Assembly (NCBI GenBank): GCA_018268995.1
Contig: JAFDVL010000030.1
Coordinates: 96,482 to 160,481, forward strand
Reading direction: 5' to 3'
Origin: Acidobacteriota bacterium
Lineage (GTDB): Bacteria; Acidobacteriota; Blastocatellia; RBC074
DNA: 64,000 bases
The notes under the pieces were generated by a model. That model searched no databases. It was not told where the DNA came from and was given only the letters and a program-made list of their open reading frames with translations. The translations under genes were made by a program, and so were the position numbers. Positions 28,420 to 38,242 of the stretch are shown piece by piece. Positions within the stretch are counted from its first letter, which is position 1; the number at the start of each line of letters is the position of its first letter.

Positions 28420-31400
28420 TTACGCCGACGTTGGCACGCCACGCCGTCGCGCAACTTCGTTGGTGATTTCTTCTTCAATGCTGATTCGTTTGCGCCACTC
28501 ATCACTTGGATGCTGTACCCAGAAGAATTTGCGCAAGCCCTGGGTTTCGGCCATCGTCACGTCTTTGGTGCATTTCTCGACGACGCGCTCTGGCCACAGC
28601 GCCAATGCCAAGGCCAAATCATCGTGGTCACCGCGTTCGAGTTCGGCCCAGACTTCGGCGAAGGATTTTGCGCGTCCACTTAGTGCAGCTTCTAACATCG
28701 TGCCAACTTCGCCGCAGCCTTTGTTCACGATTTCCTTGATGAATTTTTCGCGGGCGGCTTTGGTCTTTTTCGGCGGCAGCTTGACGTTCAGCCGCTGCGC
28801 CAGCACGGGTGATTCCCAAACGACTTCGGCCATGCGTGTGGGGTAAAGCAAGAGCGTCAACTCACGATCATCAAAAGCACCTGCCGCCAGTTGATCGCCG
28901 ATGTCGGTGGCACTGATGGTGTTGCCTTGCGCAAATTCCGCCAGCAATTGGCGGACGCGATCTCGTGCGGTGGATCGTTGCCGTTCGATTTGTGTTTTGA
29001 TTTCCTGCTGGGGTGATTGCAACGCACGCCAGCCGCTCACGTCTTCCACCCAGAACAAATCTTCCAGGTCGTGCGCGATAGCCAGGCTGCGGTCTTTGGT
29101 GCATTTGGGGACGATGCGCGCAGGCCAGATCGTCATCGCCAGATGCGCCCAATCGTAATCGCCTTTTTCCAAGGTGCCCCAAGTCTCTTTCAGCGTCTTC
29201 TGCCATTTGGGCAGGCGGAAGAGTGACCAGAGCGGCGCGGCGGTGATTTGCACGCCGTCGTTCAGGTTCGGACGCCACGGCAGTTGCGCCAGCCGCAACA
29301 ATTCATCGCGCAGTTCCTGCAACTCCAACTCGAAATCCTGCAACCGCTCGAATTCCTTATCTTCGTCGCGGCTGCGGTTCGCGCCCTTCGCGCGAAGCCC
29401 ATTGACCAGCGGCGTGATTTCATTTTTCAGCTTCGGTTCGATGAAGTTGTTGACGCAACTGTACAGCGTCTGATCGTTCAGTCGGTGGTAATAAAGCCAG
29501 AGCGTGTAGCCGCCCGATTTGGTAGATAGCGGCCAATAGATCGGCGCTTGGCGGCGGCTCTTGGAATAGCGTTGCAGGTGGTCGGCGAAAAAGCCCGCCG
29601 ATTTGCGGAAGTAATCGCGCAGCGTTTTGACGCCGAGGATTTCGCAGGCTTCCTGTTCGATGGCGTCAAAACGGTCTTGCCAAATCACTTGCAAGGCTTC
29701 GCGGATGCGCCGCTCAATGTCTTCGGCGTGGCCTTTGTCGTCCACCAGAATGCCAGGCCAGGAAATGCGCAGCGGGTAGTTGGAAGGAACATCGGATGGT
29801 GCGGCGGGCAGCCCTTGCTCGTTTTGCAGCATGCCGGGCGGACAGCGGGGCAACGGCGCAAAAGGATCGGACAGGTCGGGCGCACGTTTTTCGCCTGTGG
29901 CAAAGCAGATGTCCCACCGACCAAAGGCGCAGCCTAATACGTGTGACACTGTTAATTCTCTCTGCCCGCGTTCTGACTTGTTAAGGACAAGCTCAGCGCT
30001 TTCGTCATCATCCCCTTCTTCATCCTCTTCCTCGGCCTCGCTCAAGTTCATTCTTGCTACCAAGGCCTCTTCTAATTCGTGATGCAGTTCGAGGGCTTCG
30101 GCATGATCTAATCCAAAGCAAGATTCGATCTGAGATTCAAAATCAATACCAAGCAAGCTCGCCCAATCAAGACTAACCGCATTATTTTGATCTTCAAGGG
30201 AAATACTGAATGGTTTGACGTACTCGAAAAATGGTTCGTGTCCTTGATACTCATTGCGACGTTGTTCAGATTCCTTTCTAACAAAATCATCCAGTCGGGT
30301 AGAAAGATGTTGGGTGATTTCTGGCCAAGGGAATAGTTTTACTTTTCCTTCAAGAAAATTTGGGCGTGTGAACCAATCACCGTAAAACCGCATAAATGCG
30401 GAAGCGGTACGTGATGCGCTAATGGCAAGTGATACGAATTGATTTCCATCATTCGGAAACGCCATCGGGCGGCTACCTGTCGGAATACATCCTTGAGGAA
30501 TTGCATAAGGAATAAAACGAGCAGCACGGCGTGTCCAACTCATTCCAGGTCTAAAATAAAAATCTTCTGCCTGTATTAGCCGGGAAGGAGAGCCATATTT
30601 GGTAACATACTGCCGAAGCTCTCTTCCATTTCTCGACCAATTTAAGGCAACAAGTAGAGGTGAGAACCAAGGTTGAGAGGAACCACTTAACACCAATGGA
30701 ACCCATTTTGAAAGTTCTCGCCTTTCGGCTGATTCCTTGTGGGAAATCCCCGGCGTGAATGCTGCTTGTGGAATTTCCCATAAGGCTCGAACGAACCGAA
30801 AGTTATCTCCTGTTCTAAGCCCTTTGCGAACTTGTGCTGCGTTGGGTTCAAAACTTGGCCACTTTGATAGTTTGCGTAAAGTCTCTGATTTTGCCCAATA
30901 AACGAAGGGGGCATCTGGCAACGAAGCGAACTGCTTATAACCAGCCCAATAAACGATTTTCTCCTGATTGCTACCTGCTTGAATACTCTCAATTGCCTTG
31001 GCAAGCCAAGGCTGCTTATCTCGTTGTACTAGGAGTCGCAGGAAAGGAGAGGTAGTGTTTAGGCTGTCAGAGGACTGGCTACGTTGCAGCACATAAGCAG
31101 CAGCTTCAACAGTTGCATTGTCCATGACCCCACCACCAAAATCAGAAAAGCACAATAATCGAGCTTCTTTGTTAAGTACCTTCTGTCGCCAGTCCGTGAA
31201 AGATGTAATAAAGAAACCTGTTCTGCTAGTGATTGCACCTAGTACGCCAGATGATACAAGCCGATGCAGAAAGCCTTCTACGAAAGAAGCAAAGATGTCA
31301 TTAGCGGAATTAGGATAGGCCGCATTAGCTTGGGCTTTCCAAGCCTTACTAAATGCTCCAAACGGAGGATTCATCAACACCACATCGTACAGCTTGCGGC

Positions 31401-33141
31401 AAACATCAATGAACGCAAAGCCTCGCGCCGCATCTTCCGCAAACAACCGCCGTTGATACCCGCCACCATTCTCGGCTTGCTCCGCGTACTCGCGTAGCGC
31501 CTTGTAAATACTGCCTTCGGCTCGCTCCCAAAATGTTTCGTCGGTAATCTCCGCCACCTCAAACGCCAGCCGCTGTTGTTCGTGCTTGGCGAGATCGCCA
31601 AAGAGGCTGCCTTGTCTCTGTTCCGTTTTGGTCTCGTCCTGCCATTGCGCTTTCGCTTCGGCGACGGCTCCGGCCACTTCCTCTTCGATCTTGAGCAGCG
31701 AACCGGCCTCGCCCGCCAGCTTCATCGCCCGGAACACACGCCGCACGAGTTGCGCTACCAACCGCAGTTCGGGCGTAGCCGACAAATGGCGCTCGATGAA
31801 TTCGTTCAGCAGCGCCTCTTCGCCCGGCATCGGCTCGGCGCACACGATGTTGGAGCGGCGCACCTGCGGACGGTCAGCAGGTTTCAATCCCTGTTGCTGC
31901 CACGCCCGCTGCGCCCGCAACCAAAGGCTCAAGCCCGCGATCTGCACCGCGCGCGGATCAATGTCTATGCCGTGCAAATTGCGCTCAATAATCAGGCGCG
32001 GAACATCGCGCAACAGCGCCTCTTTGTCGGCATACGTTTCGCGCAACGGCTGATCGCCCGGCTCCCGCTGCCAATCAACGCCATCCAGCGCGGCTTCCAA
32101 CTCCCAAGCCTCATCATAAATCACTGCGAGCAAGTCAAACGCATACAGCCCGAAGTGCATCGAGCCGCACGCCGGATCAAGCACCCGAATCGCACGCGGG
32201 TCTTTGAGCGGACGATGGGGAATGTAGACAGGTTGTTTGAGTAATTCTTCCTGCGAGAGATTTTGCTCTGCGGATTCTTCAGTGGGCGGCGCTTCTTCAC
32301 TTGGCTTCAGGAAGATTTCGGTTGGACGCCGCACCAGATAGCGGCACTGATCTTTCAGCCGCGTTTCGCCTTTGGTCATTTCGTACCAGATGCGCCCCAG
32401 CGTGTTGTCGGTCAGGAATTCGACGACATAGCGCGGTGTGAAGAATTGATTACGAACGGCGAGTTCACGGCTATTGCGCGGCGCGGCGGATTCGTCGCGC
32501 ATCTTCTTGCGCTCTTCTTTGGAGTTAAAATACTGATAAATCCAGCCGATGGTCTCGTCTTCGGCCCAAAGCGGCGCAACTTCCGCGTCATTCATCAGCG
32601 CCAGAACTTCGAGCAACGCCGCTTCGCGTGGAAACAATCGTCCAGTCGGCGAGAACCGATCAAACAGCACACGCAAATCCAGCGCGAATTCATCAAAGAG
32701 GCTGAGCAAATAACACCGATACGCATCGCCCTTTTCGCCGAGTCCCGTTCCGGCCACACGGGCATAAAGCTGAAAGCCTTTGGAGTTGTAGCCTTGTGCG
32801 AGCGATTCAATCAGCAAGCCCCGTGCTTCAGCCATCCGTAGCGCCGCCAGCCGATTGAGGATCGTAAACGCATGTTCGCGCACGATGCGATCCAGCAGGG
32901 ATTTGGTGTCTTCGGTCGGGTTTGTCGTGCGGTAATGATCGAGCGTCGCCCGTAGGATTTTCGCCGTTTCCCGTCGTGCATCATCCAGATTTTGGAGCCG
33001 ATCTAATGGACTGATCGAAGCGGATTCCGGGTCAATGCCGTAGATGCTCTGTAACTGTCGGGTAAACTCTTCGGTCAGCACTTTGCGCGCTTCACTGACG
33101 AATTTCTGCAAGCGATTCCGGGTCGTTTGATCAAAGGCCAT
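28420..33141 (-). CDS. pglX: PglX, BREX adenine-specific DNA methyltransferase (long form)
   Basis: 1573 residues, longer than the roughly 1200 of common type 1 PglX. SAM-binding motif DPACGSMHF at about 322-330 and catalytic NPPF near 590 define an N6-adenine methyltransferase. NQFFTPRYVVEFLTD (about 231) is also typical. The host methylation it makes marks self DNA for BREX. The C-terminal part carries a duplicated segment: WPARIVPKCTKD...LFWVED (about 1335-1368) and WPERVVEKCTKD...FFWVQH (about 1510-1545), plus W-F-DAIEQEACEILG and a YxRLNDQTLYSCVNNFIEPK block. It lies 5 nt after brxC and 15 nt before pglZ. A long central stretch (about 30100-31300) is visibly more AT-rich than its flanks. 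Confidence 0.9.
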   Translation of the reverse strand: MAFDQTTRNRLQKFVSEARKVLTEEFTRQLQSIYGIDPESASISPLDRLQNLDDARRETAKILRATLDHYRTTNPTEDTKSLLDRIVREHAFTILNRLAALRMAEARGLLIESLAQGYNSKGFQLYARVAGTGLGEKGDAYRCYLLSLFDEFALDLRVLFDRFSPTGRLFPREAALLEVLALMNDAEVAPLWAEDETIGWIYQYFNSKEERKKMRDESAAPRNSRELAVRNQFFTPRYVVEFLTDNTLGRIWYEMTKGETRLKDQCRYLVRRPTEIFLKPSEEAPPTEESAEQNLSQEELLKQPVYIPHRPLKDPRAIRVLDPACGSMHFGLYAFDLLAVIYDEAWELEAALDGVDWQREPGDQPLRETYADKEALLRDVPRLIIERNLHGIDIDPRAVQIAGLSLWLRAQRAWQQQGLKPADRPQVRRSNIVCAEPMPGEEALLNEFIERHLSATPELRLVAQLVRRVFRAMKLAGEAGSLLKIEEEVAGAVAEAKAQWQDETKTEQRQGSLFGDLAKHEQQRLAFEVAEITDETFWERAEGSIYKALREYAEQAENGGGYQRRLFAEDAARGFAFIDVCRKLYDVVLMNPPFGAFSKAWKAQANAAYPNSANDIFASFVEGFLHRLVSSGVLGAITSRTGFFITSFTDWRQKVLNKEARLLCFSDFGGGVMDNATVEAAAYVLQRSQSSDSLNTTSPFLRLLVQRDKQPWLAKAIESIQAGSNQEKIVYWAGYKQFASLPDAPFVYWAKSETLRKLSKWPSFEPNAAQVRKGLRTGDNFRFVRALWEIPQAAFTPGISHKESAERRELSKWVPLVLSGSSQPWFSPLLVALNWSRNGRELRQYVTKYGSPSRLIQAEDFYFRPGMSWTRRAARFIPYAIPQGCIPTGSRPMAFPNDGNQFVSLAISASRTASAFMRFYGDWFTRPNFLEGKVKLFPWPEITQHLSTRLDDFVRKESEQRRNEYQGHEPFFEYVKPFSISLEDQNNAVSLDWASLLGIDFESQIESCFGLDHAEALELHHELEEALVARMNLSEAEEEDEEGDDDESAELVLNKSERGQRELTVSHVLGCAFGRWDICFATGEKRAPDLSDPFAPLPRCPPGMLQNEQGLPAAPSDVPSNYPLRISWPGILVDDKGHAEDIERRIREALQVIWQDRFDAIEQEACEILGVKTLRDYFRKSAGFFADHLQRYSKSRRQAPIYWPLSTKSGGYTLWLYYHRLNDQTLYSCVNNFIEPKLKNEITPLVNGLRAKGANRSRDEDKEFERLQDFELELQELRDELLRLAQLPWRPNLNDGVQITAAPLWSLFRLPKWQKTLKETWGTLEKGDYDWAHLAMTIWPARIVPKCTKDRSLAIAHDLEDLFWVEDVSGWRALQSPQQEIKTQIERQRSTARDRVRQLLAEFAQGNTISATDIGDQLAAGAFDDRELTLLLYPTRMAEVVWESPVLAQRLNVKLPPKKTKAAREKFIKEIVNKGCGEVGTMLEAALSGRAKSFAEVWAELERGDHDDLALALALWPERVVEKCTKDVTMAETQGLRKFFWVQHPSDEWRKRISIEEEITNEVARRRGVPTSA

Positions 33142-33146
33142 AATTG

Positions 33147-36100
33147 CTAATTCTGAATCGTAAAGTTCAATTCGATCTCTGCGCCAAGCGCCATTTGTTG
33201 TTTCAATTCCTGAAGCTGAAGAATCAAATCCTCAAGCTGCGCGGCTGTCGTCACATTGGCAGGCACAGCAACCGATTTCTTCAGCTTGACCGGGCCATCA
33301 ACTTTCGCTTCCTCTTTCACTTTGGCGCGCTCTTCTTCCAATCGTTGCAGTTGTTTTTCTCGGCCCTGTTTGCGAATGGATTCTCGGAACGCACTCAATT
33401 GCGAGTTGAGATCGTAATCACGCGCTAATAATTTCTTGAAGCCGTCCAAATCGGGCGTGGCATCCAGCAACAAGGCTTCCAACGTAGTGACGACATTGCC
33501 GCGTTCTTCCTGCGTCAATTCCGCCCATTCCGGCAATCGTTGTAAGTCTTCGATGCCGTCTTTGATGCGGTTACGCTGTGCGTCTTTTTGAGCGGTGACA
33601 GCTTCGCGCACACGTGATTGGATATGGTTCAGAGATGAATTCAGTTCTGTCGCATAGCGATAAAAATCCTCTTTCTGAAAGCGGCTCCGAACCGTCGTCA
33701 TCACGTCGGTCAATTCATCGCGCAACGTTCCTGGCACACCAGAATCAGGTAAGGTGCTCAGGTAGTTTTGATGTGTCTGCAAATCAAGAATTGTTTTGTC
33801 CAACCCTTTCCCTAAAGCCTGTTTCACTTCGCCTGCCCATTTGAGGTTGTCATACAACGCCGAGACTTCGCTGCCGATGCGTTGTGGCACATCAGAACCG
33901 TCTGTTTCCAACACATCAGCCAATTCTTCATTTAGTGCTTCGATCCGCGTCGCACCGTTCAGATGTAGCGCTTTTAGCTTCTCCGACAGCGGCCCATACT
34001 CTTTCTGAAAGCCTGGAAACTGCTTGACGCAGGCTTTGCTAATATCGGGTTCGTGGGGAATGATCAATTCACCTAATAACTCTGTAAGGCGTTCGGAAGC
34101 ACGAGCCAATGTTTCCATTGACGGGCGGTCGTCACGCAAGGAAACACCCACCGGGCCGAAGCTCTTGTTGGTTTTCAATGCTTCAATAGCCTGTTGTCCT
34201 GCGGCTGTGACTTCACGCCCCGACACCTTGAGTTTGATTTCGCCTGCCACCAACATCGCGGCGAGGATGTAGCGCAATGTATCTTGCGACCAGCCAAATG
34301 GAGGATCACTAAAATGATCTAACAATCGCTTTCCGTCAATAGAACCGTTTTGCTCAATATAGTCTTTAACGCTAAGGATAGCCTTATGATCTAGTCTGAA
34401 AGTCGCATTCCCTGCCGCCAGGTGGACTAGATTGAGAGGGTCAGTTTCAGCCGTCAACGATTTGGGCGATCCCACCTTTAAGAATTTTTCTGCTAACGAT
34501 GTGTCAGCACGTACACCCGCTTCGGCATAACGGCTAAAGACTTGTTCTGCGACAGGCGCAAGAAATTTCTTGGCAGCTTCCAGCAAATCTTCCTGCATTG
34601 AGGTTACTGCGGTGTATTGCCCACGAAAGATAAATGAACCCTGACTGAGCGTTTGCTTGAGTTTCGTTTTTAACTGCTTCGTCAGTGCGTCTGCCCGCGC
34701 CAATTGGGTCGCGCAATAATCTTTGATTTCCTGGTTGAGTTCGTTGCGATGTGATTCCGCGATTTGTTGGCACCGATGAATTTCCCGCGCCAAATCAAAA
34801 CAATCTTTATTTTCGCGGGCAATCAGGAAAATTACATTTTGGCTTTTACGGTCACGTGACTCATCCACCAGGGCGCTGCGACTGGTGTCATAATTCTCCG
34901 CCGTCAGATTCACGATCAATTGTACGGGGTTATTTTCTCCAGCCAGACTGGTAATACGTTCACTGTCGGATCGAACTTTTAGCCCGGTGGTAACGGTGAA
35001 GTTTCCCGCCATTGAAACTCTGGGCAACGGATCAAAGACGCCTTGCAGCGCAGTATTCAAGATGCGCGACACATCCATTTCACGCGGTGTAATCAAGCCC
35101 CTCGTTGCTTCAATATCGCGCAATTTCTCGCTGAGAAAATATAATTCCCCATCTTTTTCACTGAGGGGGACTTTAGGGTTGTTCAGCATCTCTTCTACTG
35201 CGCCGCGAATCTCATCCAAACGAGAGACAGCCGTAAGCGAAGGATGAATCAGGCCAGCGATGTTTTCGGCGTTAACAGGCAAATTGCCGAGTATTTGCAA
35301 GACGGCAACGGTCTTGGCGATTTCCGTATGAAGAGGAGATTTGTAACTCGTGATCGTGTTCGTCGCAGCCTGGTGAATAGAAGAAAACGAGCGGCGGATT
35401 TCTTTTTCCAACGAATCATAGAAAGTGACTGTCGTTGCCAACCATCCAACGGGCTGATTCGCCGCCGGGCTTCGTCCGTCATTGCCTTCGACTAAAACGT
35501 CTTGGATAACCTTAATAGCCGAGCGCAGTCCAACACCACCAGTAGTTTTGGCTAACGCCCCTAGCAGATAGAGCAGAATAGAAAAATGCGCGGGCAAAAA
35601 TGGATAGAGGTCAATGAAGTCTTTCCGGTCAAAATCGGAATCGTAGAACTTCGCCTCTTTCAATTTGGTGTTATGACGGAGCGCTTGCCCATGTGCATCA
35701 AACAATTTGCCAAGTTCTTCTTCACCGTCAGGCGATTTGCTCAATAAGCGGCGGTAACAAATTTCCTTGATGTCGCTGGACTCCAACTCAATTTGAATCG
35801 GAAAGCGATCTTTCAGTTTGTAAAGCTTGCCGGAATTGAGAGCGACACGGGGATCATCTTCTGTGAGGGTTTGCTGCGCAGTTGTAATGAACCAGACCTT
35901 ACCGTTTCCGATTCGTTTCAAGTTTTGCGCCAGCCCCTGCGTATTCAAGATTTGGGGATCGCTGTTTCCGATGTATTGCCCCAATTCATCAACGACGAAA
36001 ATGACATGCTCTTTGCCGCTTTTTTCCCGGATGATGGCGAGCATCTCTTCGACACGTTGTGTTTCGAGTTGCAGAAAATCTTGTGTGTTTGTATTGAAGG

Positions 36101-36785
36101 CGGTTGGCGTTAAGAAAAGCTGAGGGTAAAGTTCGTGTGCGATTTGCGGGATCAAGCTGTCCACAACCAGCGGATCATCCTGCAAATCCTTCCAGCTTAC
36201 GTCAGGCAATCTTTGCTGAAGTTTGTCTTCAAATTCCTGCCACCGTCCATCTTTTTCCAGGCGACGCTCAAACGCTGCGACTTTCAGGTTTCGTGAATAT
36301 CCAGCCCACTGAAGGACTTTGAAATACAGTACAGACGAAACTTCAGCAAGCGTGGCACCAGCCAACATTTCCCCAGCCAGATCGAGCATCACTACGGCGG
36401 CTGGAAAGCGGTTAGTAACCGTTCCGAGTAGGGCTTTTGCCTGTTTGGTACGCAAGCGCTCTTCCAGCAATTTCAGAAATGGCGTGTTATCAACCGTTAT
36501 GCTGTTATCAAAAGCCAGTCCCAGGTATTTCGTAAATGAGCTTTTACCAGAACCATAAAACCCCGACACCCATACTCCGATTTCGTTTTCACCACCGGCA
36601 TTCATCGCGTCTTGCATGCGTTCGAGCAGCCGAGTGAACTGCTGTTCAATGCTCTCCGTCACGATGTACTCGGCAATTTCTCCACGTAAGCGACTTTCCT
36701 GTGAAGTGCCATAGGTGATGACTTTTTCAATCGTTCGATCAATTTTTTTATTGGCGTCGAAAAGCTCACGGATAATTTTGCTCAT
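33147..36785 (-). CDS. brxC: BrxC, BREX P-loop ATPase
   Basis: 1212 residues from MSKIIRELFDANKK (a TTG two codons upstream is the alternative). Walker A GFYGSGKSSF lies at about 75-84 after the typical DRTIEKVITYGTSQESRLRGEI segment; a Walker B-like VIFVVDELGQYIG follows near 255. The C-terminal half is helical. BrxC is the large ATPase of BREX, homologous to PglY. The gene follows brxB after 112 nt, the widest gap in the operon; the gap holds a small CCGCTC/GAGCGG hairpin that might act as an attenuator. No clear Shine-Dalgarno precedes the start. Confidence 0.92.
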   Translation of the reverse strand: MSKIIRELFDANKKIDRTIEKVITYGTSQESRLRGEIAEYIVTESIEQQFTRLLERMQDAMNAGGENEIGVWVSGFYGSGKSSFTKYLGLAFDNSITVDNTPFLKLLEERLRTKQAKALLGTVTNRFPAAVVMLDLAGEMLAGATLAEVSSVLYFKVLQWAGYSRNLKVAAFERRLEKDGRWQEFEDKLQQRLPDVSWKDLQDDPLVVDSLIPQIAHELYPQLFLTPTAFNTNTQDFLQLETQRVEEMLAIIREKSGKEHVIFVVDELGQYIGNSDPQILNTQGLAQNLKRIGNGKVWFITTAQQTLTEDDPRVALNSGKLYKLKDRFPIQIELESSDIKEICYRRLLSKSPDGEEELGKLFDAHGQALRHNTKLKEAKFYDSDFDRKDFIDLYPFLPAHFSILLYLLGALAKTTGGVGLRSAIKVIQDVLVEGNDGRSPAANQPVGWLATTVTFYDSLEKEIRRSFSSIHQAATNTITSYKSPLHTEIAKTVAVLQILGNLPVNAENIAGLIHPSLTAVSRLDEIRGAVEEMLNNPKVPLSEKDGELYFLSEKLRDIEATRGLITPREMDVSRILNTALQGVFDPLPRVSMAGNFTVTTGLKVRSDSERITSLAGENNPVQLIVNLTAENYDTSRSALVDESRDRKSQNVIFLIARENKDCFDLAREIHRCQQIAESHRNELNQEIKDYCATQLARADALTKQLKTKLKQTLSQGSFIFRGQYTAVTSMQEDLLEAAKKFLAPVAEQVFSRYAEAGVRADTSLAEKFLKVGSPKSLTAETDPLNLVHLAAGNATFRLDHKAILSVKDYIEQNGSIDGKRLLDHFSDPPFGWSQDTLRYILAAMLVAGEIKLKVSGREVTAAGQQAIEALKTNKSFGPVGVSLRDDRPSMETLARASERLTELLGELIIPHEPDISKACVKQFPGFQKEYGPLSEKLKALHLNGATRIEALNEELADVLETDGSDVPQRIGSEVSALYDNLKWAGEVKQALGKGLDKTILDLQTHQNYLSTLPDSGVPGTLRDELTDVMTTVRSRFQKEDFYRYATELNSSLNHIQSRVREAVTAQKDAQRNRIKDGIEDLQRLPEWAELTQEERGNVVTTLEALLLDATPDLDGFKKLLARDYDLNSQLSAFRESIRKQGREKQLQRLEEERAKVKEEAKVDGPVKLKKSVAVPANVTTAAQLEDLILQLQELKQQMALGAEIELNFTIQN

Positions 36786-36897
36786 AATCAATACAAAATA
36801 ATGGTGACAAGCCTATGCTGAGGTCTTGCTGAGTAAAGGGGCAACGTTGCTTCAGAAAATCACCGCTCGGCGTCAAGAGCGGGGCTTCAGGTAGTGT

Positions 36898-37473
36898 TCA
36901 ATTACCGATATGAACAGATCGGTAATTTCCGTCTTCATTGTAAAATCCCAGAAATTTCAATCCTGTCTTTCCTGCACGTTCACCGGGGTAGAGGAAAATG
37001 GTCGGGACGTGGAATTTGCCTTGCAAATTCGATTCAATTGCACCGATACGCAAATAAGGATGCAATGACTCTAAGTCGGTCACCAGAACAAGCGTATTCT
37101 TTTTCCCTTCCAGCCTTTCGAGGAGCATTTCAAGACGGCGCTGCAATCCGTTCGTGCCATTGAGAGCATTCGCAATGGATTGATTCGCTCTTGTCCATTC
37201 CAGCGGTGCTTGCCGATCCGCCATCAACCAAATCTTGTAGCGAGGGTCGGTGGACAATAACGAATTGATTTCTTCAGCTATCGAAAACCGATGTACTTCC
37301 CACCCCTCTCGTTTCAAGCTGGCAATCCACGCAGGCGTTTGCCGCTTGACCTCCAGGATTTCAGCAGGTGAGAAGATCAGATAAAAGATAGGTTCAAAAC
37401 TGGCATAGCCCAATTCTCGTCCATCTCGCACGCGCGTGCGTAATTCGGCAAAGTTAGATTTCAGTGAGGACAT
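36898..37473 (-). CDS. brxB: BrxB (DUF1788)
   Basis: 191 residues from MSSLKSNFAELRTRV, whose ATG lies inside the 3' end of brxA (20-nt overlap); the upstream in-frame extension is brxA sequence in another frame. Sequence follows the family: YASFEPIFYLIFSPAEILEVKRQ, LTDLESLHPYLRIGAIESNLQGK and the end PTIFLYPGERAGK...LGFYNEDGNYRSVHI. It is a core BREX component of unknown biochemistry. Usual length is 190-200 residues, which supports the chosen start. Confidence 0.9.
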   Translation of the reverse strand: MSSLKSNFAELRTRVRDGRELGYASFEPIFYLIFSPAEILEVKRQTPAWIASLKREGWEVHRFSIAEEINSLLSTDPRYKIWLMADRQAPLEWTRANQSIANALNGTNGLQRRLEMLLERLEGKKNTLVLVTDLESLHPYLRIGAIESNLQGKFHVPTIFLYPGERAGKTGLKFLGFYNEDGNYRSVHIGN

Positions 37474-38242
37474 TACAGGCAGTCTCCATATTCTGAAATT
37501 TCCAATTGATCTGGACGGCATCCCCTGCCGCTTGCACAATCAGCATTCCTTTCAATGCAAGTCGCTTAATTTCGTCCAGCACATCAAAACGATTTAGCCC
37601 AAATAACTCCCAATCTTCGTGTCCCAGCATCGCGTTGTCGCCAACTCCAGCAAAATGGATTTCATAAGCCAAATACATCACAACCCTGGGCGCGATGCGA
37701 AAGGGCAGAATCCTTCGGCTCGACTTAGTGCCGTGTTCGAGCATTCCATAATCTGCGCAGCACCCTGACAAATACCCGGAAACATGGCGAACGGTGCTCT
37801 CTGACCAGCGCTTTGCCATTCGGCCATGATCTATTGCACTTTCGACAAATCGTCGCGCATCTTCATTCGATACTTCAACATGCCCACCGGCATACCGCAC
37901 CCAATAAACTTGCCGAATAAAATCCGCGAGAATGGCATTGGCCCGGGCGGTGTACAGCAAAAAAAGTTGCTGTAGCTCCATCGAACTTAGGTGCGGCAAA
38001 AGGTGCTTCAAATGCTCAGCCGGAGCGCCGTGATTCACCAAATACCGGGGGGCAAAACATTCTGCGATAATGTTGCGCAGCCTACGTGCTGCGACAGTTG
38101 GAAAACTTCCTGAATGTAAGGCGGCCTGCAATAACCTCGATACATCCATCCCAGGGGCCCATAACTCTAAGAGTGTTTTCGTTTCATCAATCAACCCTAA
38201 TCCGGCCTGAAGCTGTGTCGTGTACAGGTTAGCCTCGCTCAC
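37454..38242 (-). CDS. brxA: BrxA (DUF1819)
   Basis: 262 residues from a GTG at 38242 (VSEANLYTTQLQAGLGL), preceded by GGAGGAT at 5-nt spacing and overlapping the end of brxE by 14 nt. A longer ATG frame to 38296 exists but would ignore this site. Family features: QAGLGLIDETKTLLELW, FPTVAARRLRNIIAECF, ANAILADFIRQVYW, WSESTVRHVSGYLSGCCADYGML and ILPFRIAPRVVMYLAYE. BrxA is a small DNA-binding winged-helix protein in type 1 BREX. Translationally coupled on both sides. Confidence 0.9.
   Translation of the reverse strand: MSEANLYTTQLQAGLGLIDETKTLLELWAPGMDVSRLLQAALHSGSFPTVAARRLRNIIAECFAPRYLVNHGAPAEHLKHLLPHLSSMELQQLFLLYTARANAILADFIRQVYWVRYAGGHVEVSNEDARRFVESAIDHGRMAKRWSESTVRHVSGYLSGCCADYGMLEHGTKSSRRILPFRIAPRVVMYLAYEIHFAGVGDNAMLGHEDWELFGLNRFDVLDEIKRLALKGMLIVQAAGDAVQINWKFQNMETACNVLTEI

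Noticed and set aside
31576..32244. 222-codon plus-strand ORF
   Set aside because: Antisense to pglX, rich in Arg, with no motif.
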